DNA of 64,000 nucleotides from Rhodospirillales bacterium 70-18 (GTDB taxonomy: Bacteria > Pseudomonadota > Alphaproteobacteria > Acetobacterales > Acetobacteraceae). Within the stretch, counting starts at the first letter, position 1, and each line of letters starts with the position of its first letter. The notes below the pieces were generated by a model. The model was not told the origin of the DNA. It saw nothing but the letters and a program-made list of their open reading frames with translations, and searched no databases. Of the stretch, positions 34,848 to 44,142 are shown one piece after another. The stretch covers positions 157,847 to 221,846 of the forward strand of contig MKWE01000053.1 of the NCBI GenBank assembly GCA_001899585.1. Reading direction: 5' to 3'. The position numbers and the translations under genes are program-made.

Positions 34848-35591
34848 TTAGGGCGCGGCGGGGGCGACGGCAACCGACGCGCGGCGCAATCCTGGTTCGA
34901 CGGTTCTCGTATGGGCGGCCCACAGGTCGGGGCGGCGCTCGCGGGTGATCCGCTCCGCCTCGGCGCGGCGCCAGTCGGCGACCGCCTGGTGGTGGCCGGA
35001 GAGCAGCACGTCCGGCACGCGGCGGCCGTTCCATTCGGCGGGGCGGGTGTAGTGAGGGTATTCCAGCAGCCCGGCGGCGAAGCTCTCCTCCTCCGCGCTG
35101 GCGGCCGCCCCCATCACGCCGGGCAGCAGCCGCACGCAGGCATCCAGCAGCACCATGGCCGCCGGCTCGCCACCGGACAGCACGTAGTCGCCGATGCTGA
35201 TCTCCTCCAGCGCGCGGGCGTCGATCACGCGCTGGTCGATGCCTTCGTAGCGGCCGCAGAGCAGCACCACGCCGGGGCCGGCGGCGAGGCGGCGCACCCG
35301 GTCCTGGGTGAGCGGCCGGCCGCGCGGGGTGAGGCAGATGGCGGGGCGGCCGTCCGCCAGGCTGGCCAGCGCCGCGTCCAGTATGTCCGGGCGCATCACC
35401 ATGCCGGCGCCGCCGCCGAAGGGGGTGTCGTCCACGGTGCGATGGCGGTCGGTGGCGAAGGCGCGGATGTCGCGCGCCTCCAGCGCCCACAGGCCGCGTT
35501 CCAGCGCCCGGCCGGCCAGGGAATGGCCGAGCGGGCCGGGGAACATCTCCGGGAACAGGCTGAGCACGCCGGCGCGCCAGGGGGCGGTCAT
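34848..35591 (-). CDS. trmD: tRNA (guanine37-N1)-methyltransferase
   Basis: SPOUT-class enzyme that methylates G37 of tRNAs, preventing frameshifts. 247 residues: [50 protein letters not shown] with the trefoil-knot SAM site, [40 protein letters not shown] (in parts). ATG 35591 overlaps rimM by four bases. The upstream extension of the frame is antisense-free but lies over rimM and is rejected. Confidence 0.97.
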   Translation of the reverse strand: MTAPWRAGVLSLFPEMFPGPLGHSLAGRALERGLWALEARDIRAFATDRHRTVDDTPFGGGAGMVMRPDILDAALASLADGRPAICLTPRGRPLTQDRVRRLAAGPGVVLLCGRYEGIDQRVIDARALEEISIGDYVLSGGEPAAMVLLDACVRLLPGVMGAAASAEEESFAAGLLEYPHYTRPAEWNGRRVPDVLLSGHHQAVADWRRAEAERITRERRPDLWAAHTRTVEPGLRRASVAVAPAAP

Positions 35592-36130
35592 GCCACCGCC
35601 TCCGACGTGCTGTCCGCCCCGGCGTCCGGGGCCACCACCACCTCGGCGGGCGGCAGCACGGTCAGGCGGCCGGCCGCGATGTCCACCACCGGCACGCAGG
35701 CGCGGGTGAAGGGCACCAGTAGCGGGCCGATTTCCAGGCTGGTGCCGGCGCCGTAGTCGTGTACCGCATCCACCCGCCCGAGCGGCGCGCCGTCCGGCCC
35801 CATCGCTTCCAGCCCGACGAGGTCGGACAGGTAGAACTCGTCCTCCCCGGGCGCCGGAAGCTGGGCGCGATCGACGTAGAGTCGCAGGTTGACCAGCCGT
35901 TCCGCGGCGTTGCGGTCGGCCAGCTTCACCCGCTTGCCGTCGACCAGCTCGGACAGTTCGGCCACGCCCTCGCTCACCCAGCGCAGGGTGAAGCGGCGGC
36001 CGTGCCCGTCGCTGAACGGGCCGTAGCCGGGCAGGTCCGCAGGGTCTGCGGTGTAGCTGCGCACATGCACCAGCCCCCGCACGCCGTGCGGTCGCCCGAT
36101 CACGCCCATCAGGACACGCCGGTCCGTCAC
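35588..36130 (-). CDS. rimM: 16S rRNA processing protein RimM
   Basis: Assists maturation of the 30S head and binds S19. 180 residues with an N-terminal RimM domain ([20 protein letters not shown], near residues 6-25) and a PRC-barrel domain ([39 protein letters not shown]). A C-terminal tail [12 protein letters not shown] is extra. It begins 23 bp after rpsP and overlaps trmD by four bases. Confidence 0.94.
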   Translation of the reverse strand: MTDRRVLMGVIGRPHGVRGLVHVRSYTADPADLPGYGPFSDGHGRRFTLRWVSEGVAELSELVDGKRVKLADRNAAERLVNLRLYVDRAQLPAPGEDEFYLSDLVGLEAMGPDGAPLGRVDAVHDYGAGTSLEIGPLLVPFTRACVPVVDIAAGRLTVLPPAEVVVAPDAGADSTSEAVA

Positions 36131-36153
36131 CCATCAGCCTCCTGAATGGTGCC

Positions 36154-36489
36154 TCAGCCCGCCGCGGCGGCCTTGGCGCGCTCCTGCGCCTTCTTCTTCG
36201 GCGCCGACTGCACCGGCTGCTCGTTCCACGCCGGCATCGGGGCCAGGCCGGCCACGCCGAGGAAGCGGGCCACGCGGTCGGTGGCGACGGCGCCGTTGCT
36301 CAGCCAGTGGGTGATGCGCTCGTTCTGCAGGCGCACGCGCTCGGCATGCTCGGCGGGCAGCATCGGGTTGTAGCTACCGACCTTCTCGATGAAGCGGCCG
36401 TCACGCGGGCTGCGGCTGTCGGCCACAACAATGTGGTAATAGGGGCGCTTCTTGGCGCCGGCGCGGGAGAGGCGAATCTTGAGACCCAT
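36154..36489 (-). CDS. rpsP: 30S ribosomal protein S16
   Basis: Small-subunit assembly protein. 111 residues: [76 protein letters not shown]. The C-terminal tail is Lys/Ala-rich ([15 protein letters not shown]). First gene of the ribosomal/tRNA-modification operon after ffh. Confidence 0.97.
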   Translation of the reverse strand: MGLKIRLSRAGAKKRPYYHIVVADSRSPRDGRFIEKVGSYNPMLPAEHAERVRLQNERITHWLSNGAVATDRVARFLGVAGLAPMPAWNEQPVQSAPKKKAQERAKAAAAG

Positions 36490-36567
36490 GGGTCGTATGC
36501 TCCGTTTGGTCGGGAAGAAAGAAAGGCGGTGGGTTCGGTCAGAAGGGGCGGCCGCTCATCTCGATAC

Positions 36568-36622
36568 GGCCTCCGGTCATGTCCTGATAAGGCCTCCGGG
36601 CATGTTCTAATAAGGCCTCCGG
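36568..36622. repeat. 23-bp tandem repeat, three units, including the 3' end of ffh
   Basis: GGCCTCCGG recurs at 36568, 36591 and 36614, exactly 23 bp apart. On the minus strand each unit reads roughly CCGGAGGCCTTATnAGnACATG. The first unit encodes the last codons and stop of ffh; the other two lie beyond the stop codon and are slightly diverged. This looks like tandem duplication of the gene's 3' end. Confidence 0.8.
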
Positions 36623-37974
36623 CCTTGGGGCATCAGCGCCCCCAGGCCCTGCCGCATCAGGCCCTTCTGGCCCAGCTTGTTCATGCGCTTCATCATGGTG
36701 GACATGTCGTCGAACTGCTTCAGCAGGCGGTTCACGTCCTGCACCGTCACCCCGGCGCCGGCGGCGATGCGCTTCTTGCGGCTGGCCTTGATGATGTCCG
36801 GCGCGCGGCGCTCCTTCATCGTCATCGAGGAGATGATCGCCGCCTGCCGGCCCAGCAGCTTCGGGTCGATGTTGGCGTCGCCCAGTTGCGCCTTCAGCTT
36901 GCCGGCGCCCGGCAGCATGCCCAGGATGGAGGACAGGCTGCCCATCTTGGTGATCTGCTTGAGTTGGTTGGCGAAGTCATCCAGGTCGAAGGTGCCCTTC
37001 GCCATCTTGCGGGCGAGCTTCTCGGCCTCCTCCTGGTCGATGACCTCGCTGGCCTTCTCGACCAGGCCGACCACGTCGCCCATGCCGAGGATGCGGCCGG
37101 CCACGCGCTCGGGGTGGAAATCCTCCAGCGCGTCCAGCTTCTCGCCCGAGCCGGTCAGCTTGATGGGGGCGCCGGTGATGGCGCGCATCGACAGGGCGGC
37201 ACCGCCGCGGGCGTCGCCGTCCATGCGGGTCAGCACGATGCCGGTGACGCCGACCGCGTCGTTGAACGCCTTGGCGGTGTTGACCGCGTCCTGCCCGGTC
37301 ATGGCATCGACTACCAGCAGCGTCTCGGCCGGGTTGGTCGCGGCCCGGATCTGGCGGACCTCGTCCATCAGGGCTTCGTCGATGGAGAGGCGGCCGGCGG
37401 TGTCGAGGATGACGACGTCGTACACCTCGCGCCGCGCCGTCTCCATGGCGCGGGCGGCGATCTGCAAGGGGGTCTGGCCGGGCACGATCGGCAGGCTGGC
37501 GACGCCGGCGCGCTCGGCGAGCTGCTGCAACTGGAGTTGGGCGGCCGGGCGCTGGGTGTCCAGGCTGGCCAGCAGCACCTTCTTGCGGTCGCGCTTCGCC
37601 AGCCGCATGGCCAGCTTGCCGGAGGTGGTGGTCTTGCCGGAGCCTTGCAGGCCGACCATCAGGATGGGCACCGGCGGCACGGCGACCAGGTTCAGCGGCT
37701 CGGCGCCGGCGCCGCCCAGGGCCTCGATCATCACATCGTTGACGATCTTGACGACCTGCTGGCCGGGGGAGACCGAGCCGATCACCTCCTGGCCGATGGC
37801 GCGGTCGCGCACCTTGGCGATGAAGTCGCGCACCACCGGCAGGGCGACGTCGGCGTCCAGCAGCGCGAGGCGAACCTCGCGCAGGGCCTCCATCACATCG
37901 GTCTCGTTCAGCGCGCCACGGGTGCGCAGCCGGTCGAATACCCCGGATAGCTTGCTGGAAAGCGCCTCGAACAC
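36607..37974 (-). CDS. ffh: Signal recognition particle protein Ffh
   Basis: GTPase that with 4.5S RNA targets nascent membrane proteins to FtsY. 455 residues: N domain (MFEALSSKLSGVFDRL), G domain with G1 VGLQGSGKTTTSGKLA, SLDTQRPAAQLQL, VILDTAGRL and LTRMDGDARGGAALSM, then the methionine-rich M domain (MTMKERRAPDIIKASRKKRI, RLLKQFDDMSTMMKRMNKLG). The terminal residues MPQGRRPY are encoded by the first unit of a 23-bp tandem repeat. It heads the minus-strand run into rpsP. Confidence 0.97.
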   Translation of the reverse strand: MFEALSSKLSGVFDRLRTRGALNETDVMEALREVRLALLDADVALPVVRDFIAKVRDRAIGQEVIGSVSPGQQVVKIVNDVMIEALGGAGAEPLNLVAVPPVPILMVGLQGSGKTTTSGKLAMRLAKRDRKKVLLASLDTQRPAAQLQLQQLAERAGVASLPIVPGQTPLQIAARAMETARREVYDVVILDTAGRLSIDEALMDEVRQIRAATNPAETLLVVDAMTGQDAVNTAKAFNDAVGVTGIVLTRMDGDARGGAALSMRAITGAPIKLTGSGEKLDALEDFHPERVAGRILGMGDVVGLVEKASEVIDQEEAEKLARKMAKGTFDLDDFANQLKQITKMGSLSSILGMLPGAGKLKAQLGDANIDPKLLGRQAAIISSMTMKERRAPDIIKASRKKRIAAGAGVTVQDVNRLLKQFDDMSTMMKRMNKLGQKGLMRQGLGALMPQGRRPY

Positions 37975-38002
37975 CTGCGGCTCCGCCTACAACGCAAATC
38001 AC

Positions 38003-38030
38003 GCCGCTGCGCGAATACTCGCGAGGCGGC
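38003..38030 (-). promoter_or_regulatory. Hairpin in the leader region of ffh
   Basis: GCCGC...CGCGA-atac-TCGCG...GCGGC: two stacked stems (38003-38007 with 38026-38030; 38010-38014 with 38019-38023) about 30 bases upstream of the ffh start. It could be an attenuator or a leader structure; no promoter motif was identified with confidence. Confidence 0.4.
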
Positions 38031-38092
38031 GGGATAGGGACGGGGTGTATGGCGGCATGGCGGGCGGGAGTCAAGGTGGGCGGGAAGGGAGG

Positions 38093-38205
38093 TTTTCTTT
38101 TTGTGAACAAAAAGAAGCAAAAAAACTTTGTTCGTTGGGGATCCGGCCCGGGCGGAGGGACACCAGCGAATGAAGTTTTTTGGTTCTTTTTTTCAAAAAA
38201 GAACC
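38093..38205. repeat. Paired AT-rich hairpin element, copy D (hairpins outside, tails inside)
   Basis: Left half: hairpin 38093-38117 (TTTTCTTTTTGTG / AACAAAAAGAAG) then tail CAAAAAAACTTTGTTCGTT to 38136. GC spacer of about 30 bp. Right half inverted: CGAATGAAGTTTTTT then hairpin 38182-38205 (GGTTCTTTTTTTC / AAAAAAGAACC). The right hairpin ends two bases from the cytochrome c stop codon. The arrangement is the reverse of copies B, C and E. Confidence 0.78.
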
Positions 38206-38207
38206 GC

Positions 38208-39038
38208 TTACTTCAGCGTCCGCAAATACCCGATCAGCGCCCCCATGTCATCCGGCGCGATGTTCTTGTAGTACGCGAATGCCATCGGCGGCAGCAGCTT
38301 GCGGCCGTCGCGCGAGACGCCGGTGCGGATGGCGCGCTCGATCTCGGCGTCTCTCCAGTTGCCCAGGCCGTGCGCGGTGATGTCGGCGGCGACCGAGACA
38401 CCCCAGGGGCCGGGGAATTGCTGGCCGCCCTGGCCGGCGCGCGCCATGTCGCGGCCGTGCTCGGTGAGCGGGGTGTGGCAGTCCAGGCAATGCCCCATCG
38501 GGCCGGCGAGATAGGCGCCATAGGCCACCCGGTCGGCCTTTGGCGGGGCGGCGATGGCGCCGACCGGCGGGCCGTAGGCGGGCGGCAGCTTGATGCGGTA
38601 GACCGATTTCTCCGAGACGTTGCGCACCGGCCGGAGGCTGCGCAGATAGGCGATCATGGCGCGCACATCGGCGTCGGCCAGGCCGCGATAGAACTGGAAC
38701 GGCATCGGCGGGCCGATCAGCGAGCCGTCTGGCCGGATGCCCTCGCGGATGGCGCGGAACAGCTGCGCGTCGGTCCAGGCGCCGATGCCGGTCTCGCGGT
38801 CCGGGGTGATGTTGGGGGCGACCGCGCGGAAGGCCGGGTTGTCGTCCACCACCTGGTTGCCGGCCAGCGCCATGCCCGCAATCGGGCCGCCAGGGCCCTG
38901 CGGCGTGTGGCAATTGCCGCAGCCGGCGATGGTTTCCACCAGATAGCGGCCGCGCGCCAGCTCGGTTTGCACCGAGTCGGATTGCGCAAAAGCGGGGCCG
39001 CCCAGCAGGACGGCGCAGAGAAGCAGCAGCAGACGCAT
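38208..39038 (-). CDS. Di-heme cytochrome c, exported
   Basis: 276-residue periplasmic protein. Signal peptide MRLLLLLCAVLLGGPAFAQS (cleavage after AFA). Two heme-binding motifs: CGNCH at residues 40-44 and CLDCH at 184-188, each heading a cytochrome c domain; methionine candidates for the sixth ligand are in PPMPFQFY and PPMAFAYY. The two-domain layout resembles the cytochrome subunits of periplasmic dehydrogenases, but no dehydrogenase gene is adjacent. It is divergent from motB, with 170 bp between. Confidence 0.9.
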   Translation of the reverse strand: MRLLLLLCAVLLGGPAFAQSDSVQTELARGRYLVETIAGCGNCHTPQGPGGPIAGMALAGNQVVDDNPAFRAVAPNITPDRETGIGAWTDAQLFRAIREGIRPDGSLIGPPMPFQFYRGLADADVRAMIAYLRSLRPVRNVSEKSVYRIKLPPAYGPPVGAIAAPPKADRVAYGAYLAGPMGHCLDCHTPLTEHGRDMARAGQGGQQFPGPWGVSVAADITAHGLGNWRDAEIERAIRTGVSRDGRKLLPPMAFAYYKNIAPDDMGALIGYLRTLK

Positions 39039-39208
39039 GGCGGTACGCCTCGTTCGTAAGGATCCCCGATTGGCCGCGCGCGGCGGCGGCAAAACAAAGC
39101 AGTCCGGATCGTTTCGCGCAAGGCGGTTTTGCCCGGTTAGCGCGGGGTTAAGCATCGCGCGCCATTGTCGTCCGGCCCGGGCTTCGGCGGGCAAAAAAGG
39201 CGGGCTGG

Positions 39209-40360
39209 ATGGCAGGCAAAAGCAACGCGAAGGGCCGCGAGCGCGGCAGCGTGGTGATCAAGCGCGAGGAGGTGGTCGAGGGCGGCCACCACGGCGGCGC
39301 GTGGAAGGTCGCCTATGCCGATTTCGTGACGGCGATGATGGCGTTCTTCCTGCTGATGTGGCTGCTGAACGCCACCACCGAGGCCCAGCGCAAGGGCATC
39401 GCCGATTATTTCACCCCGAACAACGTGCTCAGCCGCGGCTCCTCCGGCTCCGGCCTGCCGTTCGGCGGCAAGACCCCGTTCGAGCATGGCGAACTGGTGT
39501 CCGACCGTGGGGCGCAGACCGTCATGCCCGGCCGCATGCAGGCCGAGCCGCACCCCGACGACCCGCTCTCCGACCAGGCGCCCGGCGTGTCGGCGAACGG
39601 CCAGGGCGGGCAGACCGGCGACGGCCCACCATCCGAGCACATGCAGGGCGGCCTGCCGAAGGATGCCAGCGGCGCGGCCCGCATCGATGCCGCCACTCAG
39701 GGCCCCCACGCCCCCGGCGGCGGCACCGCGGCGCGGCAGGCCCGCGTGCTGGGCCAGACGCTGGGCCAGGCGGAGAAGCTGGCCAATGCCGGCAGCGGGG
39801 TGAAGGCCCCGGCCGGCCCGCGCCCGGTGACCAGCGCGCTGGACGCCGCCGGCCTGCGGGCCGAACAGGCGCGGCGCGAGCAGGCCGCCTTCGATCACGC
39901 GGCCGCCGAGATCCGCGCGGCCATGGCCAGCGACCCGCGCCTGGCCGCGTTGGCCGGCCAGCTCTCCATCGACCTGACGCCGGAGGGCCTGCGCATCCAG
40001 ATGCTGGACGCCGACCGCCGGCCGATGTTCGCCACCGGCTCCTCGGACATGAACGAGCATGCGCGGCTGCTGCTGCAAAAAGTGGCGCCGGCGCTGCTGA
40101 AGCTGCCCGAGCAGATCTCGATCGCCGGCCATACCGACGCCGCCCCCTACAAGGGAAACGGCAAGAGCAACTGGGAACTCTCCACCGAGCGCGCCAACGC
40201 GACCCGCCGGATGCTGGTCGAGGCCGGGGTGCCCGAGCAGCGCTTCCGCAGCGTGACCGGCAACGCCGACCGCGACCCGCTGCTGCCCGCCGACCCGCTC
40301 GCCGCGGCCAACCGGCGCATCGCCATCGTGGTGCTGCGCGCGGTGCGGCCGGCGCCGTAG
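39209..40360 (+). CDS. motB: Flagellar motor stator protein MotB
   Basis: Peptidoglycan-anchoring half of the stator. 383 residues: the N-terminal cytoplasmic region leads to one membrane helix with the proton-carrying aspartate (VAYADFVTAMMAFFLLMWLL), a plug-like segment, a long Gly/Pro-rich linker (about 85-210, longer than in E. coli), and a C-terminal OmpA-like domain (ISIAGHTDAAPYKGNGKSNW, STERANATRRMLVEAGV). It is placed before motA; the usual order is motA-motB. No other flagellar gene is in the window. Confidence 0.93.
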   Translation: MAGKSNAKGRERGSVVIKREEVVEGGHHGGAWKVAYADFVTAMMAFFLLMWLLNATTEAQRKGIADYFTPNNVLSRGSSGSGLPFGGKTPFEHGELVSDRGAQTVMPGRMQAEPHPDDPLSDQAPGVSANGQGGQTGDGPPSEHMQGGLPKDASGAARIDAATQGPHAPGGGTAARQARVLGQTLGQAEKLANAGSGVKAPAGPRPVTSALDAAGLRAEQARREQAAFDHAAAEIRAAMASDPRLAALAGQLSIDLTPEGLRIQMLDADRRPMFATGSSDMNEHARLLLQKVAPALLKLPEQISIAGHTDAAPYKGNGKSNWELSTERANATRRMLVEAGVPEQRFRSVTGNADRDPLLPADPLAAANRRIAIVVLRAVRPAP

Positions 40361-40372
40361 GGGGCGGCGCCG

Positions 40373-41239
40373 ATGCTGACCATCGGCGGCTTCGTCTTCC
40401 TGCTGGCCTGCGTCTTCGGCAGCTACGTCGCCTCCGGCGGCAGCCTGGCGCCGCTGATGGAGGCGATGCCGTTCGAGCTGTGGACCATCGGCGGCGCCGC
40501 CGTCGGCACCTTCGTCATGTCCAACAGCATGCACGACGTGAAGCACACGCTGGGTGGCTTCAAGAAGATCATGAAGGGCGCCGTCTACAAGAAGGAGGAT
40601 TATGTCGAACTGCTGAGCCTGCTGTATTTCTTCGTCCGCTTGGCCAGCACCAAGGGCTCGATGGCGCTGGAGCCGCATATCGAGAAGCCGGACGAAAGCG
40701 CCGCCTTCCAGAAATTCCCCAAGATCCTGGCCAACCACCACGCCAGCGCGATGGTCTGCGACTACCTGCGCATGGTCGGCATGAACGCCGACGACCCCAA
40801 CCAGATCGAGGACGTGATGGCCCGCGAGCTGAAGAAAACGCTGAACGAGGAGTTGCACGGCGCGCACGCGCTGCAAACAATGGCCGACGGCCTGCCGGCG
40901 CTGGGCATTGTCGCCGCGGTGCTGGGCGTCATCAAGACCATGTCGCACATCAACGAGCCGCCGGCCGTGCTGGGGGCGATGATCGGCGGCGCGCTGGTCG
41001 GCACCTTCCTGGGCGTGCTGCTGGCCTATGGCATGGTCGGCCCCTTCGCCTCCCGCCTGAAGGCGGTGGTGGAGGAGGAGAGCAAGTTCTTCGAGGTCAT
41101 CCGCGCCGTGCTGGTCGCCCACCTGCACGGCAATGCGCCGCAGGTCAGCGTGGAAACCGGCCGCAAGATGGCGCCCAACCAGCACATGCCAAGCTTCGCG
41201 GAGCTTGAGAACGCGGTGCAGACCCTGCAGATCGCCTGA
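40373..41239 (+). CDS. motA: Flagellar motor stator protein MotA
   Basis: Ion-channel stator subunit. 288 residues with four membrane helices: MLTIGGFVFLLACVFGSYVA, then FELWTIGGAAVGTFVMSNS, a cytoplasmic domain with FFVRLASTKGSMALEPHIEKP (conserved Arg and Glu of the rotor interface), and helices 3-4 in GLPALGIVAAVLGVIKTM and LVGTFLGVLLAYGMVGPFAS. It starts 13 bp after motB, clearly co-transcribed. Confidence 0.94.
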   Translation: MLTIGGFVFLLACVFGSYVASGGSLAPLMEAMPFELWTIGGAAVGTFVMSNSMHDVKHTLGGFKKIMKGAVYKKEDYVELLSLLYFFVRLASTKGSMALEPHIEKPDESAAFQKFPKILANHHASAMVCDYLRMVGMNADDPNQIEDVMARELKKTLNEELHGAHALQTMADGLPALGIVAAVLGVIKTMSHINEPPAVLGAMIGGALVGTFLGVLLAYGMVGPFASRLKAVVEEESKFFEVIRAVLVAHLHGNAPQVSVETGRKMAPNQHMPSFAELENAVQTLQIA

Positions 41240-41357
41240 CGCGCCGCTTTTGGGGGCATGGCCCCGGCCGGCGCGGCCATGCTATGCACCACGCTGCGGA
41301 ACCGGGGCAGGCGCGCCGCCGGCCGCGTCGCTGCGACCATCCCGGGGACCGGAGAGC

Positions 41358-41912
41358 ATGAAGCTGAATATCGGCTGCGGCCAGGCCAGGCGCGAGGGCT
41401 ACGTCAACATCGACAAGTTCGACCGGTTCGGGCCGGACCTGGTGTGGGACCTGGAGCGCACCCCCTATCCGTTCGACGACAACGCGGTGGACGAGATCGT
41501 CGCCCACCACGTGCTGGAGCATCTGGGCCAGCGCCTGCCGGTGTTCCTGGCGATCATGCGCGAATTCCACCGCATCCTGGCGCCCGGCGGCACCATCGAC
41601 ATCATCACCCCGCACCCGCGCTGCGACGACTACTGGAACGACCCCACCCATGTGCGCCCGATCACCCCGCGCGGCATGGCGCAGTTCAGCCGCGCCTACA
41701 GCGAGACCTTCGCCGCCTCCGGCATGCACGCGGCGCCGCTGGCCGAGGAACTGGGCATCGATTTCGAGATTCTCTCCATCGAGAACCACCTTCTTGGCGA
41801 CTGGGCGCACCGCTTCACCGCCGGCGAACTGACCACCGACGAGGTGGACGCGGCGGCACGCATGAACTGGAACGTCGTCCAGCAGGTCAGCATGGTCATG
41901 CGCAAGCTCTGA
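41358..41912 (+). CDS. SAM-dependent methyltransferase-like protein, paralogue 1
   Basis: 184-residue class I methyltransferase fold. It begins MKLNIGCGQARREGYVNIDK, where the glycine loop binds SAM; EIVAHHVLEHLGQRLP and EFHRILAPGGTIDIITPHP follow, typical of the Methyltransf_11/predicted SAM-dependent group. GGAGAG precedes ATG 41358. The next gene is a close paralogue with the same domain plan. The substrate is unknown; position after motB-motA hints at an envelope or flagellar glycan target, which is inference. Confidence 0.84.
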   Translation: MKLNIGCGQARREGYVNIDKFDRFGPDLVWDLERTPYPFDDNAVDEIVAHHVLEHLGQRLPVFLAIMREFHRILAPGGTIDIITPHPRCDDYWNDPTHVRPITPRGMAQFSRAYSETFAASGMHAAPLAEELGIDFEILSIENHLLGDWAHRFTAGELTTDEVDAAARMNWNVVQQVSMVMRKL

Positions 41913-41985
41913 CCCGCCGCAGCGCGACCCACCCCGCCGTTCCATCGCAATCCCAGCACCGCCGATCCAGCCAGGCAGGAAGATC

Positions 41986-42555
41986 ATGAAGCTCAATCTC
42001 GGCTGCGGACGCAGCAAGCGCGAAGGCTATGTCAACATCGACCGGCGCGAGGCGGTGCAGCCCGACCTGGTGTGGGACCTGGAGATCACCCCCTACCCGT
42101 TCGAGGACGACTCGGTGGAGGAGATCGTCGCCCACCACGTGTTGCAGCGGCTGGGCCAGGACCCGGCGGTGTTCCTGGCCATCATCAAAGAGTTGCACCG
42201 CATCCTGATGCCGGGCGGCACGCTGGACATCCGCGCGCCGCACCACCGCTCGGACCTGTTCTGGGACGACCCGACCAATGTGCGGCCGATCAACCAGGGC
42301 GTGTTCAGCCTGTTCAGCAAGCAGAACTGCGTCATGTTCGCCGAGAACGGCATGGCCAACACCCCGCTGGCCGAATACCTGGACATCGACCTGGAGATCA
42401 TCAGCGTCACCAACACGCTGCACGGCGACTGGTCGCGCCGCTTCGGCGACGGCGAACTGACCCAGCAGGAAACCGAGGCCGCGGTGGCGACCCACGCCAA
42501 CGTGGTGGAGGAGGTCGGACTGGTCGTCCGCAAGGCGGCGGCACCCGTCAACTGA
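41986..42555 (+). CDS. SAM-dependent methyltransferase-like protein, paralogue 2
   Basis: 189 residues. MKLNLGCGRSKREGYVNIDR, DLVWDLEITPYPFEDDSVEE, EIVAHHVLQRLGQDPAVF, ELHRILMPGGTLDIRAPHH. Clearly a tandem duplicate of the preceding gene (shared start, same spacing of all blocks, similar C-terminus with GDWSRRFGDGELT against GDWAHRFTAGELT). The divergence is large enough that the duplication is old and both copies are kept. Confidence 0.84.
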   Translation: MKLNLGCGRSKREGYVNIDRREAVQPDLVWDLEITPYPFEDDSVEEIVAHHVLQRLGQDPAVFLAIIKELHRILMPGGTLDIRAPHHRSDLFWDDPTNVRPINQGVFSLFSKQNCVMFAENGMANTPLAEYLDIDLEIISVTNTLHGDWSRRFGDGELTQQETEAAVATHANVVEEVGLVVRKAAAPVN

Positions 42556-42624
42556 TGCGAACCGCCAGCGTTCTCTACTGAGATAAGCAGCGGGCGAGAT
42601 AGGCAGCGGGGGCAACGCCCAGCC

Positions 42625-43284
42625 TCACCCTCCCACTACCGGCAGGTCATCCATCGCCGGCCGGCCGGTCAGGTGGCGCCAGTGGTGCCACAGCAGCCGC
42701 GCGGCCAGCGCCCGCCAGGGCCGCCAGTCCTCGGCCAGGGCGCGCAGCGCGTCCGGGCCGGGCCGGGCGGGCAGGCGCTTCAGGTCCGCCGCCGCCCCGG
42801 CCAGCGCGATGTCGCCGGCCGGGAACACGTCCATCCGGCCGAGCGCGAACAGCAGGTAGACCTCCGCCGACCAGCGCCCCATGCCGCGTACCGCGCTGAT
42901 CGCCGCGATCGCCGCCTCGTCGGGCATCTCCGCCAGCGCCGCCTCGTCCAGCCGCCCCTCGGCGAAGGCCGCCGCCAGCGCCCGCGCATGCGCCACCTTC
43001 GGCCGCGACAGCCCGGCCCCGCGCAGCGCCTCGTCGTCCAGCTTCAGCAGTTCCGGCGGCGACAGCGCGCCCGGCAGGGCATGCAGCCGCCGCCAGATCG
43101 CCGCCGCCGCCTGGTTGCTGATCTGCTGGCCGACGATGGCCTGCAGCAGCCCGGGAAACCCGCCCGGCCGCCGCCGCCACGGCAGCGAGCCGGCCCGTGC
43201 CTCGATCGTCGCGAAATCGGGGTCGGCGGCGGCCAGGGCACGCAGCCCGGCACGGTCCGCCTCGGGCGCATGGGGGAAGTCCAT
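42625..43284 (-). CDS. DNA-3-methyladenine glycosylase II-like (HhH-GPD)
   Basis: 219-residue base-excision repair glycosylase of the AlkA type. LLQAIVGQQISNQAAAAIWR is the family hallmark; the helix-hairpin-helix is ISAVRGMGRWSAEVYLLFAL, and the catalytic aspartate is in VFPAGDIALAGA. It has no N-terminal TATA-like domain of E. coli AlkA, so it is the short form. Start MDFPHAPEADRAG at 43284. Divergent from the response regulator gene. Confidence 0.9.
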   Translation of the reverse strand: MDFPHAPEADRAGLRALAAADPDFATIEARAGSLPWRRRPGGFPGLLQAIVGQQISNQAAAAIWRRLHALPGALSPPELLKLDDEALRGAGLSRPKVAHARALAAAFAEGRLDEAALAEMPDEAAIAAISAVRGMGRWSAEVYLLFALGRMDVFPAGDIALAGAAADLKRLPARPGPDALRALAEDWRPWRALAARLLWHHWRHLTGRPAMDDLPVVGG

Positions 43285-43385
43285 CCTGTCCTTTCCGGCC
43301 GGGCGTCCGGCCCGGTTTCTCGCAAAATGCAACACGGCGCAAAACCCGGCTGCGCAAACTGTCGTGGCTGGCGTATTGTAACAGC

Positions 43386-44120
43386 ATGGAGCAAGCCGCA
43401 GCAGCACCCCCGCCGCATATACTGGTGGTCGACGACGATCGCGAGATCCGCGATCTGTTGGCCAAATTCCTGGAGCGCCAGCGCTTCCGCGTCACCACTG
43501 CGCGCGACGCGCGGGAGGCGCGGCGGGTGTGGCCGAACGGCCATTTCCAACTGGTCGTGCTGGACCTGATGCTGCCCGGCGAGGGCGGACTGGATTTCGC
43601 GCGCTGGCTGCGCACCCAGTCCGACGTGCCGATCGTCATGCTGACCGCGCTGGGCGAGGAGACCGACCGCATCATCGGCCTGGAACTCGGGGCGGACGAC
43701 TACCTCTCCAAGCCGTTCAACCCGCGCGAGCTGCTGGCCCGCATCCGCGCCGTGCTGCGCCGCGCCGGCGAGCCGAGCGAGAAGCGCGAGGAAAAGCCGG
43801 CGCGCGGCCTGCATTTCGCCGGCTGGACGCTGGAGCCCACCCGCCGCCGCCTGCTCAGCCCCGACGGGGTGGAGGTGCCGCTGACCGGCGGCGAATACGA
43901 CCTGCTGGTGGCGCTGGTGGACCGCGCCAACAAGGTGCTGACCCGCGACATGCTGCTCGACCTGCTGCGCGGCCGCCAGGCCGGCCCGTTCGACCGCGCC
44001 ATCGATGTCGCCATCTCCCGCCTGCGCCGCAAGCTGGAGGATGACGGACGGCACGCCCAGCTCATCAAGACGGTGCGCGGCGGCGGCTACGTGCTGGCGG
44101 CGGAAGTGACCCGCGTGTGA
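43386..44120 (+). CDS. OmpR-family response regulator
   Basis: 244 residues. Receiver domain: acidic pair in ILVVDDDREIRDLL, phospho-aspartate in LVVLDLMLPGEGG, threonine in VMLTALGEE and lysine in YLSKPFNPREL. C-terminal winged helix: GGEYDLLVALVDRANKVLTR, DRAIDVAISRLRRKLEDDG, LIKTVRGGGYVLAAEV. ATG 43386 gives the normal start. The partner kinase gene follows 22 bp later. Pair layout is that of OmpR/EnvZ; the stimulus is unknown. Confidence 0.93.
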   Translation: MEQAAAAPPPHILVVDDDREIRDLLAKFLERQRFRVTTARDAREARRVWPNGHFQLVVLDLMLPGEGGLDFARWLRTQSDVPIVMLTALGEETDRIIGLELGADDYLSKPFNPRELLARIRAVLRRAGEPSEKREEKPARGLHFAGWTLEPTRRRLLSPDGVEVPLTGGEYDLLVALVDRANKVLTRDMLLDLLRGRQAGPFDRAIDVAISRLRRKLEDDGRHAQLIKTVRGGGYVLAAEVTRV

Positions 44121-44142
44121 CCGGGCCGGGGGGCGCAGGCGC

